DNA of 64,000 nucleotides from the NCBI GenBank assembly GCA_020081605.1, contig JAHREC010000007.1:186001-250000 (forward strand), written 5' to 3'. This DNA comes from Albifimbria verrucaria. Lineage: Eukaryota > Ascomycota > Sordariomycetes > Hypocreales > Stachybotryaceae. The notes below the pieces were generated by a model, which saw only the letters and a program-made list of their open reading frames with translations, did not search any database and had not been told where the DNA came from. A program made the position numbers and the translations under genes. Shown here one piece after another: positions 24,069-35,443 of the stretch (within the stretch, counting starts at the first letter, position 1; each line of letters begins with the position of its first letter).

Positions 24069-26176
24069 TTATTCACCATCACGAGGTGTGAATACCAGGT
24101 TGAAATGTCCCGCAGCAGTTGTAGCCTGATCGATGGTATTCTCTATTGCAGAGAAACCGTTGTCTCCTTTCACAAATCTAATGTGATACTTGGATACGAG
24201 AGCTGCGGTAACCATCCGCAATTCAATCAGGGCCAGGTTTTTCCCAACGCACGAATACCGACCTGGTAAGGCATAACATTGTCAAAACCAATTACTAATC
24301 CGCGACTCATATATATGAAGGGGACCCGCTCGTTCTAGCAGAGCTACCCAAGGTTGCGAACTTACCTTGAGCAAAGGGGAGAAATGATCGACTGTCCTTG
24401 ATTAACTCTGGGCGACTGTACCATCGTTCCGGAATGAACTTTTCGGGATTATTGTAACATTTTCCCGCTTTCCGCAATCTTAGCCAAAGGCAAACTGAAC
24501 CAGTCATAAACTTACATCTAAAGATGGTATACCGCGGTGCGACTATGGTAATCCCCGGGTATATAACGACCACCTATCATCATGCCTTCGGGTGGCGTAT
24601 CCCTATTTCCTCCTGTCAGGACGGCGGGGTGCAGTCGTAAGGTCTCTTTAATAATAGCATTAAGATGTGGCAGCAATTCTAGAGCTTGGCTATCCTGGAT
24701 ATCAACGCCCTGAAGCTCGTGGTACAGCTTTTCTGTTTGAGATATGTTCGCGGCGAGCTCGTAGAAGATGAATGCCAAGGTCGGCGCCACTGTATCACTG
24801 CATACAATATATTTATCAGCTCCAATTTATATGATACTGTAGCCGGTGGTTTTAATTTCGGCCGAAGGAAACATAGTATTCATTCCAAAGTCAAGTGATT
24901 GAACCACAAACTATGAGCCTTACCTTCCGGCCAAAACCGAAATTATGGCCTCGCCTGCCAGGAGATGGCGTTTACGATCTATTGAATCGCTTTTCAGCGT
25001 ATTGGTAATAATGTATGATGCAATACTATTGCTACCATCCGTAGCCTAGTCAATAATAAGCATTTCTTCGTATGATCATGGGACTGGAGTCGTTTATAGT
25101 TTCTGCCTCTCCATGTACTCATATCACTTACATCCATTCTCTCTTTTAATTGTTCCCAACACCAATCAGTCATAGCGTGCCAACTCTTCATTATGCCGAA
25201 ATACCCTAGATATGTCAATGCGATGCGGACCAGCCAGGAGCCTGTCCCAAAGACCCCATGAGTGGGAGTGAGCTCTTGAGATTGCTAACAGCATCGTGCC
25301 ATTGGTTGTCTCGGAGCATATTGAATGACTTAGAAAGAGTAAATGCTCCCATATTGTCAAATGCGTACCAGTAGGCTAGAGTAGTGAAGTCTACGGATTC
25401 TCCTCTTGCCACAGCCCTTTGGATAAGGTTGTCGAGCTGGCGGGTGTGCGTGACCATTGATTCTTCGTATTGTGGCATGACTTAAATGACCAAGCATGTT
25501 AGATGGGGCAATACAGACGATGGCACTGACAGTATTACCTTTAGGCGACAGTGCTCGAACCCAGATTCTCCGACGTTGGTCGTGCATAGGCTTGTCGCGG
25601 ATTGTTGTTATACCTTCATTGGGCTTCAAAATGTCATAAAGGTCGATTTAGTGGTGCGACTGCCCGGACCATCCAGGCGAACGAGGACATCCGGGTCGAA
25701 TATGGTGATTTCATTCGGCCCTTAGGATGTCAAGTTGGCATGATTCACTTGGAGGAGGGGAACTCACCTGTACGGACAAAATCGCCGTACTCCTCACGGA
25801 GGGCATCAAGCACAAGGTGATTCTTTCCATTTCGGCTTTTGACGACATGCCAGAGCTTTGATAATCTTGCAAGCCGAGGTCCTGGGAAGCTCCTCAATCG
25901 AGTGAATCGAAAGACGGCTATACTTAGAAATATGGTAACGGTGAAGCATGTAGTGGTTACGAGGCTTCTATATACTGCATCAGCCACATCATTCGCGTCA
26001 AGTCTTAGCTCAAGTAAAAATGCGGCAAATGGAGACAGTAGCCAAATTGTTAGCAGAGTTGGCGCTTGTAGATGCCATTCTCCTCTGCGAAAGATCAAAT
26101 GGTGGAGAGCAAGAGCAGATACAACGGCTATTAGGAGGCGATTAGAGAGTTCGTCGCTAAACTTAAGCCTTTCCAT
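24069..26176 (-). CDS. Cytochrome P450 with N-terminal membrane helices (P450-3)
   Basis: The start is the ATG at 26176-26174 (MERLKF). The N-terminus has two or three hydrophobic helices before FPGPRLARLS. Further on I see WVRALSP, the I-helix SDTVA, the ExxR block KETLRLHP, PEKFIPERW and the heme loop FAQGRYSCVGKNLA, then the stop TAA at 24071-24069. Introns are clear near 25746-25713, 25534-25476 and 24365-24263, with two or three more between 25140 and 24460. The frame is lost near 25637-25643 (A run on the plus strand), near 25238, and near 24553-24556. The first two fit one missing base, and the last is either one extra or two missing bases. The protein is otherwise complete. It resembles P450s of fungal polyketide and terpenoid clusters, but the substrate cannot be told. 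Confidence 0.82.
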
Positions 26177-26733
26177 AGTGAGGCAGCTTGCCAAATCTGA
26201 GCGGTAGTCGTTTAAGTTTGAATCTCCAACGGCAACAGGATCGTGGTGAACGGCCGGTATCGGAGCACTTGTCTTTAAACATGTAACACTTCACATTACC
26301 TCCAGCTGCCTATCGATTGGAAACGTAAGTAACTTTCTTGACAACAAAATAAAACCCGTTTTTTCTCTATTATTTTGTGCTTGTGACTAGTCATGTGCTC
26401 CGGGTACAGAATGAATAAGTAGAATGTGGTAGGCTATGTTTTGGCGAGGCGAAAGTCCTGAGAATTTCCACTACCTGAGACTTAATGCAGTGTTTGTGCA
26501 GATTCATACATGAGATATGGGTCTAGAGCATCACCTCTGCGTTCACTTATTGGGTAGCGTTGTAAGCGAACTAATCGAAAGAGAGAACAACCCCATAGCA
26601 TGTTAGTTCAGCTACGCCACCTGCTGCAAAGCACCGCTTTTGTCTTGAGGGTTGAATTATTATTACCGCTGGAAGCGGAGGTGTAGAAGTGACAATGAAA
26701 ACTCAGCTGCAAAGAGACATAAGGCCTCACAAA

Positions 26734-27554
26734 TCATAAAACAAATCCTATGACATGCCCGCTCATGTTGATTATCCAGACATAATCCAAAATGCAGAGA
26801 CCAATTATAGCCGCAGCCTTGACCACAGTAGCGGCTTCGCCGCCACAGTCATCATATGCTTTCTCGCCCTAGTTAGTGCTTCCCTTAGTATCGTTTACCT
26901 GAGGAAACTCGATATCTGGCATAGGCCTTCCCAGGAATTAGTGGATCCTAACCCTCGCCTAGGCGATATATCAGAAGCTTGTCCGCCAGCGTGGCCTTGC
27001 GCAGTTACTGGTAATATCTATCGACCATGTTACGAGCATTATATCGCGCCTCATCCAAGTTGTGGGCCGTAAACTAACTATTATCTTGCGCGAGGCGATC
27101 TCCTCTGGTTAACCGAGAAGAGGCGACATGAAGTGTATGAAGAACGACGTTGTGCGACCCAAGAGATTCTGGAAAAGAGCTTCGTCTACACTCTTGTATT
27201 ATTTGTCGGGTCCCACTCCACCAACACAACTCCAGCTTCTGGATATAGTACAATGAGCTCCAAAGTAAATCCGGATGCAACGTCTGTAGTAGCCTCAAAT
27301 AGGCCGTATAATTCGTCCCAGGGATTCAAGAAAATGACTTGCCGGTATTCTGTTAGAAGTACAGAGAATGTGGCATCAACGGCGCAATTAATGACTTTCC
27401 ATTCGGCTGGGTTGTCAACTGCCTTGATGTCGTTGTGTACTCAATTTTAATTGAGGGTCTATATTGCTTTCGCCATAGATGCTGTGCCTGAGTGTAGTGG
27501 CCCTAGTGCGAGGACCTCAATTTCCTGAGGGAAGTCGATCTCAATTTGCAACAT
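26734..27554 (-). pseudogene. Sulfotransferase-like P-loop protein relic (Sulfotransfer_4 type)
   Basis: This region reads as a full-length but decayed member of the fungal P-loop family often labelled Sulfotransfer_4. The ATG at 27554 opens the P-loop-like segment VLALGPLHSGTASM. It is followed by DNPAEWKVINCAVDATFSV, YPEAGVVLVEW, YKSVDEALFQNLLG, YNARNMVDRYYQ, DKLLIYRLGEG, PMPDIEFPQVND and a hydrophobic tail ending at the TGA of 26736-26734. Three nonsense codons cluster at 27461-27441 (TAG, TAA, TGA), a stop interrupts YYQ and another follows GEG, and at least two frame changes are needed. This is real decay, unlike the single-base losses elsewhere. The plus-strand frame at 26755-27072 is its shadow. 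Confidence 0.7.
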
Positions 27555-29352
27555 AGTTAATAGTGCTTGTGTTTTCCTGGGAGATCTGAATCTTCTTCTT
27601 GTCTTGTTTTATGACTTATGGGTGTGGAAGACGAATTATCTTTGCGGGCTCTCGCTTACCGGTCGGAGCATCTGCTGAAAGTTTTGAGTAATGAGAAACG
27701 TTGGTGTGGTCTATGACACGATTGTGCATGCCAACTCCTAGAGGAGGATTACGTACAGTTATGATCATTCTTGTAATGGTGGCATATGAGGACTTCACCA
27801 ACCAAGAGAGTAAAACAGTGCAAACTCCTCGATGACAATTCAAGAACTGTCTATCCAGATTCAATGCAATGGTCGAATTCGATAAGGGCTGTTTAACCCT
27901 CTTCGTTTTTTCGCATCGTCTTTGATATGGACCTTTTACACAAGTTGCTTCCCGAATTCGTTGGCAAGCCCCACTCCCTATCTCGTTGAGTGTGGGAAGC
28001 ATCTGTTGGGCCCACGTTTCCCACAGGACCTTGGCCAATTTGTCAGTATACGGAGTTGTCTGAGATCGTTCTGTATGGTAAGACTAATAATGCATAAAAA
28101 GAAATATGGCACCATCTGGTAAAGCATGGCCTCTCGCAATATATATTTTAAACATGTTACTCTTAATCCTCTTTGTTAATTTCCAGGACATTGTATACAT
28201 CCGCTCGATTAAATTTGTTTCTATTGTGATGTTGACGTTCTGGACGATTTTTGGGCTGGCGGAATCATCGAAAAGGCAACACTTGGGCATGCGTCGCCCC
28301 TCTTTTTCAACCAGTGTAACTGAGCGATGTATTTTACAGCAAAACGCGCGGCTGGCTCTTCCTCTAGAAAATTGCCTGGTGAAATATAGGAATATATATT
28401 TCTTGTGGCCCTCCATATGCTTGGGTACTGGTGTTCATAGTGGGCGTGGGATTAGGACACCGCGTTATCAAGCCCGCCGGGCTGGCTTGATTCATCTTTT
28501 ATCTACAAACAACTGGAACACAATTACAAAAACTACGCAAAGCAATTAGAACGTTATCCAACGTTGATTTCTTTTTCTGCTTTTTTATTACTCTGGGCTT
28601 AAAAATAAAATGACCAAAATAGCATAAGTTTGAGGATAAAAACCATTTTATTGTAAACAAGCTTGAAGTTTGGAGGTATTGGCCGTCGTGATTGTTTGTC
28701 TGTTTTCACTCCCAGGAATTCTGACCAAACACATGCCATTATAGAAAGAAGCTTAAGAGTACGCTGCTAGGAAGTGACAGGTCTTCTCCAATCATGAAGG
28801 CGCGACACAGGCGCGCAGAAAAGCGGCTGGGCGCAGCATGGCCTAGGCGCCTTGGTTTTTACTAAGAGTCTCAAATTCCCGAAATCAGACCTGCCCTATT
28901 GGGATGGTAAAACTACCCCTCATCTATTTCGGCAGTCACACAACTTGGTCATACTAGGTTGGTCATAGTCATCGCTACCACCATCCCCATCAGCAGGCCG
29001 ACTACGACACTGGCATTCCCACACGGGACCCCCTCGCTATGGCGAATCCGGACTGTCCACCAATCTTTTCGTGCCTTGCCCTACGTTGTCGGCATGGCCT
29101 TGTGCACAGCCGCGCATTTGGAGGGCCATCCCGTGCTGTGATCCAATGAAGTCGGCCTTGCCGTAACCCTGCCTCGTGACAGTGGACAAGGCAAAGGCCC
29201 AGCCACGATGATAATTCTCGGCATGGCCCTGTTCCCCTACTCCCATCAAGTTAATAAAAGGAACTTGCTTTCTCGATACAGCGAGCGCGCGTCTTCTCCT
29301 CACCACACTTGTCCCTGCCGCGCCCTTATTCTAAGAGCGTGACGTTGCCAAG
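27555..29352. other. Intergenic, probably includes degenerate DNA
   Basis: Frames at 27616-28038 (minus) and 28106-28549 (plus) are open for 140-147 residues but show no family motif I recognise. The plus one begins with a hydrophobic helix. A palindromic element sits at 28467-28491. The last few hundred bases are the presumed promoter of GMC-2. Confidence 0.35.
28467..28491. repeat. Imperfect 25-bp palindrome
   Basis: The outer arms ATCAAGCC and GGCTTGAT are perfectly complementary. The central nine bases (CGCCGGGCT) are also GC-rich and partly self-complementary. It may be a factor-binding site or a hairpin. No neighbouring gene is close enough to assign it. Confidence 0.4.
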
Positions 29353-31284
29353 ATGGTGCGACAGGCACTCTCCGCTTTTTTTCTTCTCTGCTCAACATGG
29401 GCAGCTCAAGCCGTCGACCTAGACAGCTATGAGTACATCGTTGTCGGATCGGGTCCTGGAGGAGGCCCTCTCGCCGCACGCCTGGCCCTCGCCGGGCACA
29501 AAACGCTTCTCATTGACGCTGGCAGCGACCAAGGCAACAACTATAACTATTCTGTTCCTGCGTACCACGCAATCGCCTCGGAGGACCCCGATATGTCATG
29601 GAACTTCTTCGTGCGGCATTACGCAGACGATAAGCAGCAGGCCCGCGACTTTAAGACGACCTATGATACCCCGACGGTGGCTTGTACACAGGACTGGACC
29701 CTCCAGCCGGGTCCAAAATTAAAGGCGTGCTTTATCCCCGAGTCGGCGCGCTGGGAGGTTGCAGTGCGCACAACGCTCAGATTCAAGTGTACCCTTCCGG
29801 TCCGACTTCGATCAAATCGCTCAACTTACGGGCGACTCATCATGGTCTGCCGACAGACTTCGAAAGCACTATATGCGTCTTGAAGAAAACCATCATCTTT
29901 TGCCTCTGAAGCCTGGCCACGGTTACAGTGGTTGGCTCGGCGTCGATACCGCACCCGTCAGTCTAGTGCTTCAAGACCCGCAACTTCTCAGTCTTGTGTT
30001 AGGAGGCGCATTTGCGCTCGGAAATCTCACAGATACTGTTTTCAATCTGGTTACCCTCCTAGCCGGCGATATAAATTCGAACTCGGGCGATCGCGATAAG
30101 GAGCCTGGCTTCTTTCAGGTGCCTCTTACTACGACTGCAGATGGCGTTCGCAATGGAGCCCGCGAGTTTGTCCTTAGCGTGAGGGATGCCAAAAACAGCG
30201 ACGGTTCTAAGAAATATCCTCTCGATGTGCGCCTCAATTGCCACGTTACCAAAGTTGTCTTTGACAAGACGGTTACTCCTCCGCGAGCCACAGGCGTTGA
30301 GTTTCTCGATGGCGCTCATCTCTACAGGGCAAGCCCGCTCTCCAGCAAGGCGAAAGCTGGTGTACCCGGTTCCGCCAAGGCATCACGCGAGGTTATTGTC
30401 TCTGGAGGAAGCTACAACACCCCTCAGATTTTGAAACTGAGTGGCGTAGGACCGGCTCAAGAACTCAAGCGATTTGGAATTCCGATCGTGGCTGATCGGC
30501 CAGGTGTTGGAACAAATTTGCAGGACCGTTACGAAGTCGTCGTTGTCAGCGAGACTCCATCCAACCTGACCTTGCTGGACGGTTGCACTTTTAGCCTCCA
30601 CGGCCAGGCCGACCCGTGCCTTGAGAGGTGGAAGAAGCCGAACCTTTTGGGAGACCGCGGCATCTACCAGACAAGTGGAGCTGCTGCCGCTATGATTCTA
30701 CCCTCGTCGGTTTCAGAGCGAGGCGATTTTGACTTGTTCGTTTTTGCAACTGTCGCTGGGTTTACTGGATACTATCCTGGATATAGTGTAGATGCTGTCA
30801 CTCCGCGAAATCGGTTCAGCTGGGCTATCCTTAAGGGCCAGTCGCGTAACCAAGCTGGTGCCGTTACTCTACGCTCGTCAGATCCTCTCGATGTGCCAGA
30901 CATTCAGTTCAACTACTTCGCACAAGGTGGTGATAAAGATCTCCAAGCAGTTTACGAGGGCGTCAAGTTGGGTCGAGAAGCTTTCCAGAGACAGTTCGTT
31001 GACGTGAGGGAAGAGTTGCCCGGCGACAAGGTACAGTCAGAAGAAGATATTAAAAGGTACATTCGCGACACAGCTTGGGGCATCATGCATCCAGCACATG
31101 CCCTATAGGCAAAGACAACGACCCTCTGGCTGTCCTAGACTCCAAATTTAGAGTCAGAGGCGTTCAGGGCTTGCGGGTTGTAGACGCATCAGTATTTCCG
31201 AACATTCCTGGCACTTTTATTGCAGCAGCCATATACACAATATCGGAAAAGGCGGCGGAGGATATTTTAGGAGATATCAAGTGA
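29353..31284 (+). CDS. Secreted GMC oxidoreductase (FAD), frame-disrupted (GMC-2)
   Basis: This is an intron-free reading path from the ATG at 29353. A signal peptide (MVRQALSAFFLLCSTWAAQA) is followed by the FAD fold IVVGSGPGGGPLAARLA, the second motif LYPRVGALGGCSAHN, the substrate-domain block VIVSGGSYNTPQILKLSGVG, the catalytic-region GHHASSTCPIG, and [15 protein letters not shown]. The stop is the TGA at 31282. The expected length is about 640 residues, normal for secreted choline-dehydrogenase-like or aryl-alcohol-oxidase-like GMC proteins. The frame is lost at about 29669-29672 (C run), 29792-29796 (C run) and 31077-31080 (G run), each fitting one lost base of a homopolymer. It differs clearly from GMC-1. 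Its neighbour is a convergent Zn2Cys6 regulator. Confidence 0.85.
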
Positions 31285-31422
31285 TTTTAAATAACAAAGA
31301 CACGTATTTTAATGGATTTTTTGAATTTTGCATATCATTGTCCCTGAGACAAGGGGTTATGATTTCTTAATATTGAATTTATACTACTCATTTCTCGCCA
31401 CCCCGAATGTTACGCCTGTTAG

Positions 31423-33844
31423 TTACAATGGAGGCATTAACTCTGTGAAGTCAAGGACATCTAAACCTGTGAGGCCCATAAGGAAACTTTGATCTTCCCC
31501 AAGAAACAGTGACGGCATCTGAGCGTCCGTTGGGTCCATGTAGTCGGAGAAAATACCCGGTTGTTGGAAGGCTGTTCGATCAGGAATTGAAGAAGAATGG
31601 TGCACGTGGGAGTTGCCACCATGTTCCCAACTAGTAGATTTATTTACCGTGTTTTCGCGTTCTTCCAACGATTGCCTCTCAATATTTGCCTGTGCCAGGG
31701 TCTCCGAAGGGGTATTGGAACTGGTTGATGGTCTCGATTCATGTCTTGATAACCACTGAGCCCAGGTGACGTAGTCGGCCGCGGTAAGGAAACCAGTTTC
31801 TTGCTCATCTTGAGAGATAGCTTCTCTCGTTGTTTCGGTCTGGCGGAGCTTAGCAACAGCTTCGTTGGCGATAGCCTGTAATGCCTCAACGAATCTAACA
31901 CCTAGCTTCGCTGTCATATTTCCTGCGGCCATTTTTCGCAAGCAGCCCAAACCAAATGTGATACGCGCCTCGTAGCCAGAGTCTCTGTCCAAAATGCCAG
32001 CAAGGAGGGTGACTATTGTTGCGATACTACAACCTTGGAAATCAGTGAAAGATAGGCGTACGATGTTGCCAGTGTTCATGAGATCCTCAAACAAGCGAAG
32101 AATCTTTTCTGCAGCATTAATGCATGAAAATGCAAGGTCCTTGATGACTGAATCGATTTGTAGTGATCCAGGATCACTTGCAAGATGCTGGCGAAGATGA
32201 GAACGCACCACAGTGACAACCGCTGTTTTACCCATTGATATGTGTGCATAGTAATAGTTGAGATGGAGGTGGAATACAGCGCGATAGCCTGAACTTTTTG
32301 GGTGGATTTTTGACAGTCTAAAGTCAGATGGGAGTGACCTCTTCCAGCTCTTTAGGTCAGCTTTGACTCGACTTCTTGAATTCGCTTGTGTCTTGTCTGT
32401 AATATCGTCTCTATCATCACTGTCAGCCGTTATGTATGAGAAAAGTCTATACCTATCACCTGTACTCACGCCATATTGGTGATGCTATCAAGTATCCTAA
32501 CTAATTTGGCGAATGCAATCTGGTGTTGAATGTTATCGAAGAATTGGCCGCCATCAATCGAAGGATAAGTGGACGGTAGTGGAACAGTAATGACGTTTCC
32601 GCTGACAGTTTGCGAGCGATTCAACTTGATCGTTGTGATTCTAAGTGTATAGCCTGTTAGTCGTGTGTTGGGATGAATCAAAGACTGTTTCACCTCTCAA
32701 GTGAGTAAATTGACCACCACAGCCGTCGTCGTATCTCCACCTCTTTTTCGTCCAAGACCGCATCATCTGTATTCTGATGAAGATCAAAAGCTAATGCCTT
32801 TCGGAGAGCCAGACCCATGTAGATGTAGGATGATCCCACTGGACTCAGTGGCATAAGATATACTCCTATTAGAAAAATGACCTGGATAGAACGTAGGGTT
32901 GACTGTTCAATCAAATCTGGTACCAAGTCGCGAAGCTGGTTATGGAAAATCATTCCTGGGTCAGTGTTTTCGCTCTTTGGTGTTGTACTACTTGATGACC
33001 ATCCCTCTGGTTTTTCAAGCGGCGTCCACTGACTGCCCAAGGCAAATGTAGCGAGTGCAAGCGCCACGAAGCCGCAATCAAGCCTCAATGGAGAGTTTGG
33101 GTTTTTGTAGAACTCGTCAATCTCTTCGAGAAAGTGACATTGGTCGAAATAGAAGAAACAATCAACCCCGTGCTTTATACAGACGGATATCAGAAAGTCA
33201 GCTACCGGGCGAGGTGGCAAGGCATCAATAGCTCTGCGAAGACGGGGTAGTTGAGCAGGCTGGAGAGGCAATGTCGAGGCTATATGCTATGGCATGTGAG
33301 CTTTACCTGGGTGAGATAAAAGGATAGAGGAACTTACGGCCTGCATGGCCATCATATCATGAGCCTCCGGTGCTGATTGCACATCTAAGGAGAAGGCCTG
33401 GCGAAGCCTGGATAAGAAGTTTGGCCATGCGATTCTGTCGGCCTGGTCTACGGAGCAAACATTAACGCAACATGGCTAGCCAGAAGATCATATATAGACA
33501 CTCACGGCTATTAATGGAAATGTTCTCGTCGCCTATGTGCCTTGGGAGGCAACGACCTGCTTGTCCATGCTGGGTGGGTCTTGATATCCATGTTGCTCAT
33601 TCTCAGGGGTCGTTTCTCTATCGTAGTCGCAGGTTAAGTCCTTCTCTAAGCACCGCCGGCATTTCTCAGGCGTTCCTGGCATGCACTTGCTTTTTCGAGC
33701 TTTACAGCCGTTGCATCTGCAAGATTTATTCAGTGGGATGTCATTAAACGGAAGACTTGGCACCTACGCTCTCGCAGCCCGTTTTCTTTTGTCATCGGCT
33801 ACGCGTCGGCGTTTCCGCCGACGTGCAAGGGTATCAGCGTCCAT
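31423..33844 (-). CDS. Zn2Cys6 transcription factor with fungal-specific domain (TF-1)
   Basis: The ATG at 33844-33842 opens a very basic N-terminus (RRRKRRR), then the binuclear zinc cluster CNGCKARKSKC...CRRCLEKDLTC. The cluster is split by the intron 33717-33767. Further introns are 33448-33505, 33260-33337, 32641-32693 and 32420-32469. The middle region carries the fungal_trans signature (GLALRKALAFDLHQN, RRRLWWSIYSLER). The stop is at 31425-31423. One frame loss near 33539-33542, at a GGC, fits one missing base. It lies between GMC-2 (convergent) and the amidohydrolase (same strand), so it is a plausible regulator of this group. A 13-bp palindrome lies about 115 bp upstream. Confidence 0.85.
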
Positions 33845-33959
33845 ATTTTGCACGACCCAGTCGACCCGAAGCTTTGGGAAAGGGTGAGGGTCGCCTCCAT
33901 TTATTGGCAATTACAATGACAGCTCTGCTCGACTAGCCTTGACTAAGAAGTGGACTAGT

Positions 33960-33972
33960 CTAGCCGGGCTAG
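33960..33972. promoter_or_regulatory. Palindrome CTAGCC-G-GGCTAG upstream of TF-1
   Basis: This is a perfect 6+1+6 palindrome in the 270-bp gap between TF-1 (start at 33844) and the amidohydrolase stop. A partial copy (GACTAGCC) lies about 30 bp away at 33931, and ACTAGT lies just upstream. It could be an operator for a dimeric regulator. No binding data can be inferred. Confidence 0.35.
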
Positions 33973-34114
33973 CATGTTGAACATGAGTGAATAAAACATC
34001 AATCCGAGTAGCCTAAATTTGATTCTCCCAGCTACGCTTGGCACGACGAAAAATTAAGTATAATTATTCATTCGATTCCTATACGAAACTAATTGGTATT
34101 AACATCTGAATGCT

Positions 34115-35443
34115 TTACAATTGTGCCGACAACCTCAAGGGTATATCACCGTCAACAGGGAGTCCCGGCCATTGACTCTTGTATATCCTGCCGTCTTTCA
34201 TTACACCAAGTAAGTTGTTCTCCGGGTTATCGAGGATAGTGATGTCTTGTAATGGGTTCTGCTCCATAAGCAACAAATCCGCTACAAATCCAGGCTTGAT
34301 TTGTCCAAGTGTGTCACCACGGCCCATCATTTTCGCCGGGTTGATAGTGGCACTCTGAAGGACTGCGAGAGGCGGGAGCACCTTGGCGCGCAGAGTGAAT
34401 TCGTGTGTTTGGGCAATACCCAAGGGACCGAGCAGATCGCTGCCATAGCATATGTTCACCCCAGCCTCTGACGCAATCCTCAGAGCTTCAAGCCCAGCGT
34501 TTAGGACCAGTTCGTTCTTGGCACGCGACTCGGGAGGCAAGAAACCCTTCCAGCGAGGAGAGGCCATTTGGGCGTATGTGATTAGGGTGGGAGTGAGGTA
34601 GACGCCTTTACTAGCCATCATCGTAGCTGTTTCCTTGTCGACGAAGTTGCCGTGTTCAATTCCAAGAACGCCATTCTCGATGCAATGTTTGATGGCCTTT
34701 GGCGTGTATGCATGGGCAGTGACAAAAGTGCATGCGTTTTCTGCGCACTCTACCATGGCTTTAATCTCAGCCGTTGTGAACTGAAGGTGCTCAATGGCAT
34801 CAGTAGGTGTGGAAACACCACCGGAGCCCATAATTTTGATGAAGTCGGCACCCTGTCGTATTTCCTCACGGACAGCAGCCATGCATTCGGGTACGCCGTT
34901 GCAGAGGCGACCCAGACCGTTCGTATGTCCTCCACAACACTCCGTCGCGTCATCAATCCCACGAATGTCACCGTGACCGCCAAACTGAGACAGCGCGTGT
35001 CCCGCAATGAACAGCCGTGGTCCGGGTATGACACCGGTAGCGATGGCATCCTTCAGAGCATTGAGGGCGCCTCCGCAGTCGCGAACACTTGTGAAGCCAC
35101 GGTGTAGCATTTGCGCAGCAACATAAGGCTGCCGGAGAAGAGATACACTGTGCTCATTGCCAAAGGCTTTGGATAGCTCATTGAAGCCCGGCACAGCGAC
35201 AAAATGGACGTGGGCGTCGAACAGGCCAGGGCATAGGTATTTGCCCTTGCAGTCAACGACTGTGGAATCGGATGACGATGGCTGTGAGGATTGGGAGACT
35301 GATTCTATCACGCCGTTGTGGACGAGAACAGATGCATTGGAAAGCAACTGGCCAGCAGCGACGTCAACGACATTGGCATTAATGAACAGGTACTTTCGAG
35401 GCGGATCTCGAAGCCAGGGTTTTATGTCTTGCTCTGTGGCCAT
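34115..35443 (-). CDS. Metal-dependent amidohydrolase (ochratoxinase / imidazolonepropionase-like)
   Basis: This is a single intact exon of 442 residues, ATG at 35443. It has the amidohydrolase TIM-barrel metal site: FDAHVHF with His78 and His80, the likely carboxylated Lys203 in FIKIMGSGG, His244 (TAHAYTP), His264 (GIEHGN) and Asp336 (YGSDLLG). The C-terminal beta-sandwich signature VADLLLMEQNPL is present. This set matches the fungal amidase-type branch that includes Aspergillus ochratoxinase and prolidase-like enzymes. There is no signal peptide, so it is probably intracellular. It should hydrolyse an amide or cyclic amide. Its neighbours TF-1 and a Dal5-type carrier suggest uptake and hydrolysis of an amide substrate (inference). 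It has no frame disruptions. Confidence 0.88.
   Translation of the reverse strand: MATEQDIKPWLRDPPRKYLFINANVVDVAAGQLLSNASVLVHNGVIESVSQSSQPSSSDSTVVDCKGKYLCPGLFDAHVHFVAVPGFNELSKAFGNEHSVSLLRQPYVAAQMLHRGFTSVRDCGGALNALKDAIATGVIPGPRLFIAGHALSQFGGHGDIRGIDDATECCGGHTNGLGRLCNGVPECMAAVREEIRQGADFIKIMGSGGVSTPTDAIEHLQFTTAEIKAMVECAENACTFVTAHAYTPKAIKHCIENGVLGIEHGNFVDKETATMMASKGVYLTPTLITYAQMASPRWKGFLPPESRAKNELVLNAGLEALRIASEAGVNICYGSDLLGPLGIAQTHEFTLRAKVLPPLAVLQSATINPAKMMGRGDTLGQIKPGFVADLLLMEQNPLQDITILDNPENNLLGVMKDGRIYKSQWPGLPVDGDIPLRLSAQL

Noticed and set aside
26755..27072. Plus-strand frame with a hydrophobic segment
   Set aside because: It is antisense to the sulfotransferase-like relic. The minus strand has family motifs and the plus strand has none.
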